34,441 bases of DNA from a virus (IMGVR_UViG_3300046653_000016:1-34441), one strand, 5' to 3'; counted from the first letter of the stretch, positions 1 to 6,977 are shown. The notes: generated from the sequence alone by a model not told the origin. Numbers and translations are program-made.

Positions 1-44
1 TTCAGGTCTGGAGGCACGATAGGAACCATGAAAGTTATTCTCAT
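1..44 (-). CDS. 5' end of an unidentified gene, cut by the window edge
   Basis: On the minus strand an ATG at 44 follows a clear GGAGG ribosome site and overlaps the stop of the upstream gene in an ATGA junction, so translation is probably coupled. Only the first 14 codons (MRITFMVPIVPPDL) lie in the window. A short beta-strand-like start followed by a Pro pair is seen in RusA-type Holliday junction resolvases, which would suit a recombination operon, but 14 residues cannot establish this. It is the last visible member of the leftward early operon. Confidence 0.6.
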   Translation of the reverse strand, partial: MRITFMVPIVPPDL

Positions 45-346
45 TTGCATCCTCCGTATTTTTTCAGCTTGCGATAGTAGGTTGTTTTGCCAATGCCAAG
101 AGCAGCGCACGCTCCCGCGTAATCGTTTCCGAAGGCCGACGCTGCGTTCAGTATCGCCTCTTCCTCAAGGTCCGCAAGGAGGCGAACCTCCTGCGCGGGA
201 TCGCGGGGAATGTCATGTTCTGGCTCCGGCTCAGTCATCGCCTGGATCAGCAGCGGAGAAGATTCCAGCGCGTCAATGAGGCGGCTCAAGCGCTGCACCT
301 GGCCGCGGAGAAAGTGAAAGTCCTGCTCCATCTGCTCGGGCTTCAT
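41..346 (-). CDS. Fis-like helix-turn-helix protein
   Basis: 101 residues. The start at 346 is chosen because its ATG overlaps the stop of the DUF5131 gene (ATGA); an in-frame upstream start would run deep into that gene. The N-terminal half is charged and probably helical. The C-terminal ~40 residues read EEAILNAASAFGNDYAGACAAL then GIGKTTYYRKLKKYG, which matches the HTH_8/Fis DNA-binding pattern (acidic helix, GN, A-A-LGI-TTYYRKL-KYG). In bacteria this domain ends NtrC-type activators or stands alone in Fis. Here it has no ATPase domain, so it may be a nucleoid-type or phage regulator acting on the operon or the late promoter (inference). The family match is good; the role is not known. Confidence 0.75.
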   Translation of the reverse strand: MKPEQMEQDFHFLRGQVQRLSRLIDALESSPLLIQAMTEPEPEHDIPRDPAQEVRLLADLEEEAILNAASAFGNDYAGACAALGIGKTTYYRKLKKYGGCK

Positions 347-1467
347 GGGCGCGCCACCGGGAACTGCTTCCACTCGCGGCCATCGAGCAGGCACCCGGTA
401 GATTTCTTGCCGACGCGATAGACTATTTCCTGAGCGCATCGCGGTCTATCGCTGTTTTGGAATTCGTGGGAAGGAGCAGGATCGTCCCAATCTTGCGGAT
501 TTGGAGTCACCTCTCCGTTTTCACATGGCCCCCACTCTCCCCACTGCTTGAAAAAGAACGGAACCCCAGCAGCCGCGCACTGATCGCGAAGTGAACGTGC
601 CCAATTGGGATGCATGGGCCGCGCGCCCGGTCCACTCTCACCGCCCGCGATGACCCAATCGATGCCACGCACCCAAGGATCGTGAAATCCAAAAGATTTC
701 ACCTCCGGGCGAGATTGATCATGGTTCGTAATGCCAACCTGATCCTCGTGTTGGAATCCAAGGTATGCCGCTATGTTCACAGGCCCCAGCAGCGGCTCGC
801 AGCTCACGAACCGCACCGAAGCGGGTGCCTGAAGCAGTAGCGGGATGCGCTCATCAGCGGCCGGCTGGTTTTCAACGGAAACACCAAGCCACACGTTGGG
901 AAGTGGCCACTGAGGGTCATGAAACCCAAATCCACGATCAAAGGACTGCATTGCCATAACAACACGGTGCCGACGCCACGCCATACCTGATTCTTCGCAA
1001 CGTAGAATGTAATCCCGCATCCGTTCTGGCCGCTTGGTCAGCACCTGGAAGGTATGCTCCGGACAGAGCGCCATCACCGCAAAGATCCGGTTGCGTATCT
1101 CGTCGGTCACGGCGTCATGAAAGAGGTCGCTCATCGAATTCACGAAGATGCGGCGCGGGCGCGCAGGGCAGTCGCACTTTCTAGAGTTCTCGCATCCGTA
1201 ATCAAGCGGACCTGGTCGGCGATGCTCAACGAACGGACCCCACTTCAGCGGGTCGAGCAAATGCTTCTCGACCAGATCCACGCGCCCAGTCCAGCGCGCC
1301 TCGCCGCCGATGCGCGTTACTAAGCCCTCGTAAGGATGGCCGGGACCGCTGAAGCGCCCAGCCGTCATCTCGGCGTAGCAGTTGCGGCATCCCTCGCTCA
1401 CACGCGAGCAGCCGCGGATTGGGTTCCAGGTTGAATCAGTCCATTCGATTCCAGTTTTAGTGCCCAT
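343..1467 (-). CDS. DUF5131 (phage Gp37/Gp68 family) three-Cys protein
   Basis: 374 residues, a usual length for the family. The N-terminus GIEWTDSTWNPIRGC...GCRNCYAE carries Cys20, Cys27 and Cys30, the signature three-Cys motif of the Gp37/Gp68 family. Further conserved blocks include FVNSMSDLFHDAV, FQVLTKRPERM, WLGVSVENQ, RFVSCEPLLGP, DWVIAGGESGPGARPM and FFFKQWGEW. The Cys arrangement resembles a metal or Fe-S site, but the biochemical activity is not established. In many genomes it pairs with a TcmP partner gene; none is next to it here. The start is preceded by GGAGGTGG and overlaps the cold-shock-like gene by 11 bases. Confidence 0.88.
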   Translation of the reverse strand: MGTKTGIEWTDSTWNPIRGCSRVSEGCRNCYAEMTAGRFSGPGHPYEGLVTRIGGEARWTGRVDLVEKHLLDPLKWGPFVEHRRPGPLDYGCENSRKCDCPARPRRIFVNSMSDLFHDAVTDEIRNRIFAVMALCPEHTFQVLTKRPERMRDYILRCEESGMAWRRHRVVMAMQSFDRGFGFHDPQWPLPNVWLGVSVENQPAADERIPLLLQAPASVRFVSCEPLLGPVNIAAYLGFQHEDQVGITNHDQSRPEVKSFGFHDPWVRGIDWVIAGGESGPGARPMHPNWARSLRDQCAAAGVPFFFKQWGEWGPCENGEVTPNPQDWDDPAPSHEFQNSDRPRCAQEIVYRVGKKSTGCLLDGREWKQFPVARP

Positions 1468-1687
1468 TTACCACCTCCACATTGAAAGCTCTTGCCTGTT
1501 TGTCCTCTCCCTCGACGCGGCCGATCAAGCCCTTGACACGCGCGCCGATCTTTGGCAACTCCCGCTTGAGCGTGTAGTTTTTATGGCAAAACAACACTTC
1601 GCCCGCGTCGGTGTGCGCCCAGCATATGTCTTTGTGCGGAATTGCGTTTTCGATGAACCCGGTAAACTTCTCGCTTTGCTTGTGCAT
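1457..1687 (-). CDS. cold-shock-domain-like small OB-fold protein
   Basis: 76 residues from the ATG at 1687, which has AAAGGAA at good spacing; the longer in-frame start would invade the exonuclease gene. The pattern GFIENAIPHKDICWAHTDAG, EVLFCHKNYTL, LPKIGARVKGLIGRVEG and ARAFNVEVV follows a cold-shock domain: Gly-x-Ile strand, a 'VLFCHK' strand in place of VFVH, a Leu-x-x-Gly turn and a final A-x-NV strand. The classic RNP1 aromatic pair is poorly preserved, so nucleic-acid binding is inferred. It lies between exonuclease and DUF5131 in the same operon and could act on single strands or mRNA. Moderate confidence in the fold. Confidence 0.6.
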   Translation of the reverse strand: MHKQSEKFTGFIENAIPHKDICWAHTDAGEVLFCHKNYTLKRELPKIGARVKGLIGRVEGEDKQARAFNVEVVNGH

Positions 1688-1703
1688 GGTTTCCTTTCTG
1701 TTG

Positions 1704-2483
1704 TTACAGCAGGCAATCAAGGTCGGCATCCGTCAGTCCAAGGTCGCCGTAGTCTTCCGCAAGGCGCTCAGGCTCGGCAACCTCCGGCGCACGCTGCTTC
1801 AGCCGCTCAATGGTCGCATCCACGTCCGCGAGAAACTTATCCGTCGCCTCGCGCATCTTGGCAATCTGCGCCTCGCACTCCGCGCGGTGCAGGCGAATCG
1901 TAAACTGCACGTACCGCCTGGGCAGGATCGGGCCGAACATCGCCGGATCGTTGCTCATGCCCCCGTCGCGCGAGATGAAGTCAATCCATTGCAGCGGCGG
2001 GCAGCACATGAACGCGAAGAGCAGTTGCGGCATGTTGCCCTCTGGAATCTGGCCGGCGTCGAGGGTTTGCAGGTGCGTTGTCGTCGTCGGACCTTTGATC
2101 TCGATTGCGCCATGCTCTCCAACGAGACCATCGGGGCTGTACGCGGTGCGCTCATCATCGCCGATGATAATGCCTACCTGCTCGACCATCACAGTCTCTT
2201 CAAGCTCGTAGGCGGCGCGGGCGGCCGGTTCCGCGAAGGTTCCAGCGCGCATCGGAGCTGAGACGTACTTGTCTTGAACCGCAATCCCGCTGAGGATCTG
2301 CGCGACGATCTCCAGGCGGTACAGTCTGCGCTTGCTTCCCTCTTGACTTTTCGCGGTCATATTGCCGTCTTTGTCTTTTGCGGTGAAATCGAGGATAGCG
2401 GCGGCGTTTGATGCGGTCGCGCGGCCTAACCGCTCTTGGTGCCAATCGTCTGTGCCTTGTGCGAAGTTGCGTAGGATTCTCAT
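1704..2483 (-). CDS. YqaJ/lambda-exonuclease-like recombination nuclease
   Basis: 259 residues. The N-terminus (FAQGTDDWHQERLGRATASN) matches the start of YqaJ viral recombinases, where a Gln/Trp region is followed by R-x-TAS. The PD-(D/E)xK core is visible: the G-T-FAEPAAR helix near residues 81-89, Asp118 in SPDGLVG, and Glu128 and Lys130 in AIEIKGP. Such enzymes degrade the 5' strand of double-stranded ends, giving 3' overhangs for the annealing protein encoded upstream at 3632-4411. Its ATG overlaps the preceding stop (ATGA) and has GGAG/GGGAG upstream. The C-terminal ~60 residues are charged and helical. The call is secure; the substrate details are family knowledge. Confidence 0.92.
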   Translation of the reverse strand: MRILRNFAQGTDDWHQERLGRATASNAAAILDFTAKDKDGNMTAKSQEGSKRRLYRLEIVAQILSGIAVQDKYVSAPMRAGTFAEPAARAAYELEETVMVEQVGIIIGDDERTAYSPDGLVGEHGAIEIKGPTTTTHLQTLDAGQIPEGNMPQLLFAFMCCPPLQWIDFISRDGGMSNDPAMFGPILPRRYVQFTIRLHRAECEAQIAKMREATDKFLADVDATIERLKQRAPEVAEPERLAEDYGDLGLTDADLDCLL

Positions 2484-2677
2484 GCTCCCACTCCTGTCGG
2501 GAAAGGTGAAGGGTGCTCACTGTTTGGATCTGGCTCATTGGAAAGCATCATCTCTACCGCTAAGCACAAGCCCACAAGAACACATTTCTGTGCGTCCTTA
2601 TTGCTCCATCCTCTGACAAGTTCAAGAGCATCAGTCGCCATGAACTCGTACATCGCTACTCGTTTCTCTGCGTTCAT
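2480..2677 (-). CDS. hypothetical 65-residue early protein
   Basis: The chosen start MNAEKRVAMYEFMATDALEL at 2677 has GAGG five bases upstream and begins just after the preceding gene ends at 2685. Its stop overlaps the exonuclease ATG. The N-terminal ~45 residues look helical (ALELVRGWSNKDAQKCVLVGLCLAVEMM has amphipathic character); the tail is Pro-rich. No family recognised. Its position between the coiled-coil protein and the exonuclease makes a recombination accessory role possible, but nothing in the sequence shows it. Confidence 0.7.
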   Translation of the reverse strand: MNAEKRVAMYEFMATDALELVRGWSNKDAQKCVLVGLCLAVEMMLSNEPDPNSEHPSPFPTGVGA

Positions 2678-2684
2678 AGCGCCC

Positions 2685-3632
2685 TCAGTATTTGATGAAA
2701 AGGTGAAGGATTTCGCCAGCATTAACAGCGTCAATCAATTCCAACGCATCAGCTCTGTGCCACCCCAACTTCTCAACGCCCATAATTATTTCGTCGTGGA
2801 TTATTTTGCGATGAGCTTCATCCGCTGCGCGCTCATTCTCGACCCGCTGACGCTCGCGCTCGGCAGCTTCGCGGGCAATGCGCGCTTGCTCGGCTGCGCG
2901 GTGCTCTGCGGCCTCTTTGGCTGCGCGGGCGGCTGCTTCCTCGCGTTCTTTGATGGAGCGCTCTGCGGCCTCGGCGCGGAGGCGGGCAAGCTCGATCTGT
3001 TCTGCGTCATACTTCTCGCGGCGTCCGATAGCGTCGAAGATTTGCTGTGCGGTATAGGCTTTGGCTTGCGCGGCGCGGGTCGAGAATTCCTGCCAGTCGC
3101 GTTTCTCGGAATCGATCTCGCGCAGCCGATCGCGCATCGCTTCGACAGTGAGTGTCTGCCAGTTTTGAATCGACCAAGGTCCAGCCGCTTCAATCTCGGC
3201 CAGCGCAGCCTCGTGCGCAGCCATGCGCTCTTTCTCAGCATTCTCCAGATCCGTTACCGGCTTGCGCACCTCGACCTTGAATGCGTCCAGGTCATCGCGC
3301 ATCGACTTGCGGTCTGCGTTGACTGCTGTCACCACGGCGCGGTGCTCTTCGGTGAGGTCTGCGCCCCTCTTGTCGAGCTTCACCTTTGCGCTTGCCACGC
3401 GGGCGGAAAGCAAGATAATGCGCGCCTTGTCTTTTGGGATGGATACGTCGAGCGTGGCGAGTTGTGCGCGGACTTCCGCCTTGACCCTATCGACCATGGA
3501 GGCCAGCGCCCCAGGCGCGTAAATGAGTGAAGCTGGCGTGGTCTCGATCAGTGCCAGCGATGTGATGGGCGATTCCTCCGCGTCGGGCGCGAAGATTTCT
3601 GGTTGTGCGTGTGCTCCGGTGTTCAGTCTCAC
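2685..3632 (-). CDS. coiled-coil protein between ERF and exonuclease genes
   Basis: 315 residues with a GTG start at 3632 that overlaps the ERF stop (TAGTG) and has GGGAG seven bases upstream. After a 35-residue N-terminal arm the protein is almost entirely helical: a segment near residues 45-130 rich in Lys, Glu and Asp, then a very regular Ala/Glu/Arg coiled coil near 205-275 (EREEAAARAAKEAAEHRAAEQ type repeats). The C-terminus (GVEKLGWHRADALELIDAVNAGEIL) is a compact helical end seen in several phage proteins linked to annealing proteins. Being translated between annealase and exonuclease, it may bridge or load them (inference). Enzymatic motifs are absent. Confidence 0.8.
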   Translation of the reverse strand: MRLNTGAHAQPEIFAPDAEESPITSLALIETTPASLIYAPGALASMVDRVKAEVRAQLATLDVSIPKDKARIILLSARVASAKVKLDKRGADLTEEHRAVVTAVNADRKSMRDDLDAFKVEVRKPVTDLENAEKERMAAHEAALAEIEAAGPWSIQNWQTLTVEAMRDRLREIDSEKRDWQEFSTRAAQAKAYTAQQIFDAIGRREKYDAEQIELARLRAEAAERSIKEREEAAARAAKEAAEHRAAEQARIAREAAERERQRVENERAADEAHRKIIHDEIIMGVEKLGWHRADALELIDAVNAGEILHLFIKY

Positions 3633-4411
3633 TAGATTCTCCCATCGGCTTGCAGTTCGCGGTACCGCTTGTTCTTGGCTTCCGCGAATGCGAGCGTTGA
3701 TTTTGTATCTCCCTTGTCGTCTGCTGCTCTCTGCGCGGCCATGTACATCTTGCGCAGCTCCTCGCCGTCGCCAGCGTTGCGGATGTTGTCAAGGTGTGTG
3801 ATGTGGTCGAGTTCGTCGAGTGCGCCGGGCTGCTTTCCTCCGCCATGATTACCGTCGTCGTCTTTCTCTTTGAAACGCAGATTGAAAATCATGTTCTTGA
3901 TGTATCGCTTGGCATAGGTTACACCGCTGCCGACAGCCTGAACACGCGACATTACGCCATCGCCTTTTGGACCCTTGCCGTCGCATGGAATCGGGAGTGG
4001 ATACTCTTTAGAGTATGCCCCCAGGCTCAGAACTCCGACCACGATAAACTCGTTGTCTTTGTCGGAGGCCTTCGGCACAAAGGAAAGCGTCATGCCTTCA
4101 TCTTCGATCAGCTTATCGATCATGTTGTCGATGGCTTCAGCGGATGCGTAACGGCTGCGCGTCTGTTTATTTTCGCAGTCCTTGACAATAGGCTTGATCT
4201 TGTCTTGCATACGCCGCAAAGCTGCGTTGAAGGCGTCGCGGTCTTCATAGTCGCGTTGCTTGGCCATCTGCTCAAGGATACGGTCGGCTACCGCTAGAGC
4301 CTCTGCGCCACCGGCTTCAAGCGCTTTTTGAAAGGCGACTTGAATCATCTGCATGGGCTGCATCGGAGCGAGTTGCGTCGGTTCTTGTTTGGTGATTGCG
4401 CTATCGGTCAT
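3632..4411 (-). CDS. erf: ERF-family single-strand annealing protein
   Basis: 259 residues. ERF hallmarks are present: an N-terminal helix region, then SRYASAEAIDNMIDKLIEDEG with MTLSF near residues 86-111, a beta strand EFIVVGVLSLGAYSKE, and GSGVTYAKRYIKNMIF near 161-176, the conserved G-S/T-x-x-TYAKRY motif. The C-terminal third is acidic and variable, as usual. ERF proteins coat single strands and anneal complementary DNA, serving genome circularisation and recombination together with a 5'-3' exonuclease, which is encoded in the same operon. ATGA overlap with the upstream gene; the ribosome site AGGACG is very near the ATG. Confidence 0.92.
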   Translation of the reverse strand: MTDSAITKQEPTQLAPMQPMQMIQVAFQKALEAGGAEALAVADRILEQMAKQRDYEDRDAFNAALRRMQDKIKPIVKDCENKQTRSRYASAEAIDNMIDKLIEDEGMTLSFVPKASDKDNEFIVVGVLSLGAYSKEYPLPIPCDGKGPKGDGVMSRVQAVGSGVTYAKRYIKNMIFNLRFKEKDDDGNHGGGKQPGALDELDHITHLDNIRNAGDGEELRKMYMAAQRAADDKGDTKSTLAFAEAKNKRYRELQADGRI

Positions 4412-4659
4412 CGTCCTGCCTCCGCGTCCAGCATGGCCAGGCGCTGCTGATAGTCTGGGAAGTTTAAGAAGAAGCGCTCAACAAATGCGCGCCTTGCTGC
4501 GATCTGCTCAGGGGTGCTGACAGGCTGCGGCTCCGGCTCGTCGCGCTCCGCCTCGTAGTCTGCATCCGCATCGTAGTTGCTTTCGAGCGGCGCACAGTCC
4601 TCCGGGCAGGTGATGCCCAGCCATTCGTCTTGGGACTCGCCGCGATATTCGCGCGTCAT
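4408..4659 (-). CDS. hypothetical acidic early protein
   Basis: 83 residues, strongly acidic in the middle (a run of Asp/Glu/Ala near residues 30-45), with a helical C-terminus (EQIAARRAFVERFFLNF and DYQQRLAMLDAE). Both ends overlap neighbours by ATGA junctions, which supports real translation. No recognised domain. Its tight coupling to the ERF gene suggests joint expression only. Confidence 0.7.
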   Translation of the reverse strand: MTREYRGESQDEWLGITCPEDCAPLESNYDADADYEAERDEPEPQPVSTPEQIAARRAFVERFFLNFPDYQQRLAMLDAEAGR

Positions 4660-4970
4660 AGCGCATCTCCACCAGGATCTCCATTGGCGAATCTCACCAG
4701 AATCCCGTTCTTGAGTAGCTCGTGGATGCGCGTATTTACACGGCCCTGAACCGACTGCATCGCCTTATCGAACACTTTATTTGTGAGGGTATTTGCCACG
4801 CGCTCGGCGAGAGTTGAAGCGGCCATTGCTACGGCTTTGTTGCGTACCTCTCCCACTACTTGCCCATAGCTCGTCTGCTGGCGCAAAACAGCCACCATTT
4901 CAGCAAGCACCGTATCCTCGGCCTTCTTGCGGAGCCGCTGGACAGTTTCTTCGTCAAGCTCAATGTTCAT
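4656..4970 (-). CDS. hypothetical helical early protein
   Basis: 104 residues starting MNIELDEETVQRLRKKAEDT. The first strand-helix stretch, followed by TLAERVANTLTNKVFDKAMQ and a final segment, predicts mostly helices with a regular charged/hydrophobic pattern. It is joined to both neighbours by short overlaps. The start of the protein could resemble a tail or replisome accessory helix bundle, but I recognise no family. Confidence 0.7.
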   Translation of the reverse strand: MNIELDEETVQRLRKKAEDTVLAEMVAVLRQQTSYGQVVGEVRNKAVAMAASTLAERVANTLTNKVFDKAMQSVQGRVNTRIHELLKNGILVRFANGDPGGDAL

Positions 4971-5302
4971 ACACCAACGCCTTTCTGCTGCAATACCGCA
5001 GCCTGCTCGATCATGTCTTGCGCATCGCTCAAGTCATCGAAGCGCATCTGCTGGATGGGAACCACTTGGTATTGCGGCTCCTTGAAATCAGGCGCGCGCC
5101 ATCTTGGCAACCAGCCAGGGCCGCTATAACTCAGCTTGTGCGCGGCACGCTGTAGCTCGGTAACGTGGGTCTGCTCTTTCATCGCGTCGAGCACGCTGGC
5201 ATGGAAGCTGAGCAGTTCTGCGCTGATTTCGTCAAGATCAATATCCTCATCGACCTCGATAGTCATTGCGCAGAGGGCGAAACATGCGAAATCAAAGCGC
5301 AT
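4967..5302 (-). CDS. hypothetical early protein
   Basis: 111 residues if the ATG at 5302 is used (weak AGCAGG upstream, 11-base overlap with the preceding gene). ATGs at 5320 and 5266 are alternatives, and the acidic stretch after 5266 (MTIEVDEDIDLDEISAE) could be the true N-terminus. The central PGWLPRWRAPDFKEPQYQ is aromatic and basic; the rest is helical. No family recognised, and the start is uncertain. Confidence 0.6.
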   Translation of the reverse strand: MRFDFACFALCAMTIEVDEDIDLDEISAELLSFHASVLDAMKEQTHVTELQRAAHKLSYSGPGWLPRWRAPDFKEPQYQVVPIQQMRFDDLSDAQDMIEQAAVLQQKGVGV

Positions 5303-5624
5303 CGGGTGCCTGCTTTCCATCTGCCTTGGAGATAACCTCGTCTATCTTGTCCGCCATTTCTATAGCTAGACCAGGCGACGAGTTTCCATATTGATAGCTC
5401 CGTAAAGCGTGACTGGCAGCTATCAAAGAGTTGTACATGTTTGGCGCTTCGGCGATGAGTTGTGCATTAGCGCCTGATTCTCGCGCCTCGCAGTTATGGT
5501 TCTCATGCCACCCAAGATTGCGATTGGCAACCGTCGCCACCGGCCAATCCTTGCCGTTCCACTGGCGGCTAATGATGGGCGATCCCTCTACCCATCCCCA
5601 GGGTCCAGGCGTGAAGTTAGCCAT
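5292..5624 (-). CDS. hypothetical phage protein with FTPGPW start
   Basis: 110 residues from MANFTPGPWGWVEG at 5624, chosen for the AAAGGCGG ribosome site. Many small phage and mobile-element proteins begin with FTPGPW, then a beta-rich body (here IISRQWNGKDWPVATVANRN) and the helix ANAQLIAEAPNMYNSLIAAS, all of which are visible. The family is common in early phage operons but has no known function. It overlaps the upstream gene by 8 bases and the downstream gene by about 11. Confidence 0.75.
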   Translation of the reverse strand: MANFTPGPWGWVEGSPIISRQWNGKDWPVATVANRNLGWHENHNCEARESGANAQLIAEAPNMYNSLIAASHALRSYQYGNSSPGLAIEMADKIDEVISKADGKQAPDAL

Positions 5625-5868
5625 TTCGGTCCGCCTTTCGCACGGCCTCGACCGCTGCATAGTAGCGTGCGACCGGGCATAAGCTATGATGATGTGCTGG
5701 GTTTTCTACCGGTCCGAAGATCACGCCGCATACGCAGGAGTGATCGAGTCCGTCTGGCATGACTAGCAGTTCTGCCATGGCGAGGCCAGAGTAGATGAGT
5801 TCGATTAGCGCGTTAGAGCGCTCGGTTTCAGGGGATGGTGCGGACTTGCGGAAAGAGAAGAGAGACAT
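5617..5868 (-). CDS. hypothetical small protein with Cys/His cluster
   Basis: 83 residues. The ATG at 5868 has GAGG seven bases upstream. The first half is polar then helical (SNALIELIYSGLAMAELL). The second half has a Cys/His group, HSCVCGVIFG then HHHSLCPVARYY, spaced like a small zinc-binding site (C-x-C ... HHH-x-x-C). It is the first gene after a roughly 240-base gap, so it may start a new transcript or follow a processed one. No family named. Confidence 0.65.
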   Translation of the reverse strand: MSLFSFRKSAPSPETERSNALIELIYSGLAMAELLVMPDGLDHSCVCGVIFGPVENPAHHHSLCPVARYYAAVEAVRKADRNG

Positions 5869-6105
5869 TGCGCGCCTCGTGTTACTTGGTTGATGGTGCG
5901 TGGAAATGAATTGCGCAGGAGCCAGAATTAAGGGGACTTAAAGTGTCGCTGTGTCTTCGCCCCGCGTACCCTTGAGTCTCGGCCTTGCGGCTGCTCTAGT
6001 CCGGGCATCTGGCCTTCACGTCGTCAGTATGTCTATGTCCTGCGCTGCAAGGTGGTCCACACCGATTCCGCTTGGAGCATAGTTTCATCCTGCGCAAACT
6101 TGATA
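5869..6105. other. 237-base gap, no supported gene, possible folded RNA
   Basis: No convincing gene was found. Read on the minus strand, the middle contains a GCC-GCAA-GGC hairpin with a GNRA tetraloop and, around it, complementary GGACT (near 5997) and AGTCC (near 5940) segments that could close a larger fold. This could be a 5' leader of the gene at 5617-5868 or a small RNA. The evidence is only base complementarity seen by eye. Confidence 0.3.
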
Positions 6106-6237
6106 CTACTTAAGAGCCTTCATCGCTTCGCGCAGCAGTTCGATGACAACCTGCCGCAGGGACTTACCTTGCTTTGCCGCCTGCATCTTGAGGGACTTGT
6201 GCAGCGCGGCGTCGAATTTGGTGATGCGAAGTTCCAT
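6106..6237 (-). CDS. 43-residue ribbon-helix-helix DNA-binding protein
   Basis: The minus strand encodes MELRITKFDAALHKSLKMQA then AKQGKSLRQVVIELLREAMKALK. This is a complete ribbon-helix-helix fold: strand ELRIT, helix A (DAALHKSLKMQAAKQG), the typical G-K-S-L turn, and helix B (RQVVIELLREAM). Arc, CopG and phage repressors of this type dimerise and read DNA with the strand pair. The ATG lies three bases after the stop of the upstream ORF. No Shine-Dalgarno is obvious, so it may be translated by coupling. Three TGCGCA elements just upstream (6258-6295) could be its operators. The fold is clear; the target is inferred. Confidence 0.8.
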   Translation of the reverse strand: MELRITKFDAALHKSLKMQAAKQGKSLRQVVIELLREAMKALK

Positions 6238-6240
6238 GGA

Positions 6241-6432
6241 TCAACTGTAACACACATTGCGCACAATGCGCACAATTATTTTAACAAAGTGCGCATCGCG
6301 ATGGTGCTGACCTATTCCTGCGATCCGAGCTGCGTAGATCGGGCCAATCCATCCCCCGTATGGACTCTTGCATCCAATCAAAGAAAGCCACAAGTACAGA
6401 TCAGTGCGTTGCCACATTTTCCAAAGTTTCAT
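6241..6432 (-). CDS. hypothetical 63-residue early protein
   Basis: It begins MKLWKMWQRTDLYLWLSLIG with AAAGGA upstream, and its ATG overlaps the stop of the zinc-ribbon gene (ATGA). The N-terminus is Trp-rich and hydrophobic (membrane association possible). The C-terminus encodes VKIIVRIVRNV across the TGCGCA repeats. The coupling supports expression, but the tail coincides with a likely operator, so the real product might be shorter or the frame chance-open. No family known. Confidence 0.5.
   Translation of the reverse strand: MKLWKMWQRTDLYLWLSLIGCKSPYGGWIGPIYAARIAGIGQHHRDAHFVKIIVRIVRNVCYS
6258..6295. promoter_or_regulatory. TGCGCA repeat cluster, possible operator
   Basis: Two TGCGCACAA copies lie in tandem with a 9-base period (6258 and 6267) and a third TGCGCA begins at 6290. 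Related GCGCACA elements occur at 7318 and 7376 in the leader of the next upstream unit. They are palindromic at the core and sit directly upstream of the ribbon-helix-helix gene. Binding by that protein is a guess. Confidence 0.35.
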
Positions 6433-6698
6433 CGCGGATTCCTTTCTCCGCATTTCGGGCACGCCTTGCGCCTCTCCCGCGCGCCCAGCATTGCCCCGCA
6501 GCCCGCGCATGGCTCAAGTTTGCGCGGCTGCGGATGCTCTTTGGATGTGCGCCGGTTAACCTCTGTGCGCAGCGTGGGAGTATCGACCCGCGCCAGCATC
6601 TCGGACACCAAAGCCTTGGCAACGCTTGCGTGGACTGGCGCGTCTTCGGACATTGCCAAAAGCACTGATAGTGGGACTCCGGTAATTTCACCGTGCAT
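6429..6698 (-). CDS. small protein with C-terminal zinc ribbon
   Basis: 89 residues from MHGEITGVPLSVLLAMSED at 6698, chosen for the GGAG six bases upstream and a TAATG overlap with the preceding gene. The N-terminal half is helical (HASVAKALVSEMLARV). The C-terminal 27 residues hold CAGCGAMLGARERRKACPKC, a CxxC...CxxC zinc ribbon of the short type found in many phage and regulatory proteins. It may bind nucleic acid or protein (inference). Sits in a chain of coupled small genes. Confidence 0.72.
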   Translation of the reverse strand: MHGEITGVPLSVLLAMSEDAPVHASVAKALVSEMLARVDTPTLRTEVNRRTSKEHPQPRKLEPCAGCGAMLGARERRKACPKCGERNPR

Positions 6699-6862
6699 TA
6701 GCGTCTCCATTCGCTTCGCGCTGCGTATAACTCCGAGGGTGTTGGCCCAGGATGGTAATCATCGCTGAGCCACTTGCGGCCCTGCTCCATAGCATCAAAG
6801 CACCAGATGCAGGTGATGAGGGCTACCGCGTCGAGGATCAGGATAAGATGCGCGAAAATCAT
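6698..6862 (-). CDS. 54-residue single-TM protein
   Basis: Excellent ribosome site (GGGAGGG, five bases from the ATG at 6862). Translation begins MIFAHLILILDAVALITCIW, a 20-residue hydrophobic helix, then CFDAMEQGRKWLSDDYHPGP and a polar tail ending in Arg-Arg. The stop shares a base with the next ATG (TAATG). Topology is probably N-out with a short cytoplasmic tail (positive charges follow the helix). It could be an early membrane effector such as a superinfection or host-takeover factor, but no family is recognised. Confidence 0.72.
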   Translation of the reverse strand: MIFAHLILILDAVALITCIWCFDAMEQGRKWLSDDYHPGPTPSELYAARSEWRR

Positions 6863-6939
6863 TTATCCCTCCCTGATGCTCGTTGAGCTATTAAGCCGTT
6901 GATGCATCTCTCCAGCGACCATCCCATTTCATTCCGCAC
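6859..6939 (-). CDS. possible tiny coupled ORF
   Basis: A GTG at 6939 opens 26 codons (VRNEMGWSLERCINGLIAQR then ASGRDK) whose stop overlaps the next ATG (ATGA). The frame stays open further upstream to about 7028 with a protein-like sequence but has no usable start codon there and no ribosome site. It could be a decayed gene end or a leader coupling the next gene. Low confidence. Confidence 0.3.
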   Translation of the reverse strand: MRNEMGWSLERCINGLIAQRASGRDK

Positions 6940-6977
6940 GAGAGAGATAGCTACCGGTGCGTGGGAGATGTGAAAGG

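Noticed and set aside
2538-3530. Plus-strand open frame of 330 codons opposite the coiled-coil gene
   Set aside because: Mirror image of the Ala/Glu/Arg coiled coil; its Cys/Leu-rich sequence is what antisense reading of such repeats yields.
5990-6090. Minus-strand 30-codon Cys-rich frame (MKLCSKRNRCGPPCSAGHRH)
   Set aside because: Only a weak ribosome site, no coupling, and within a stretch that looks more like folded RNA.
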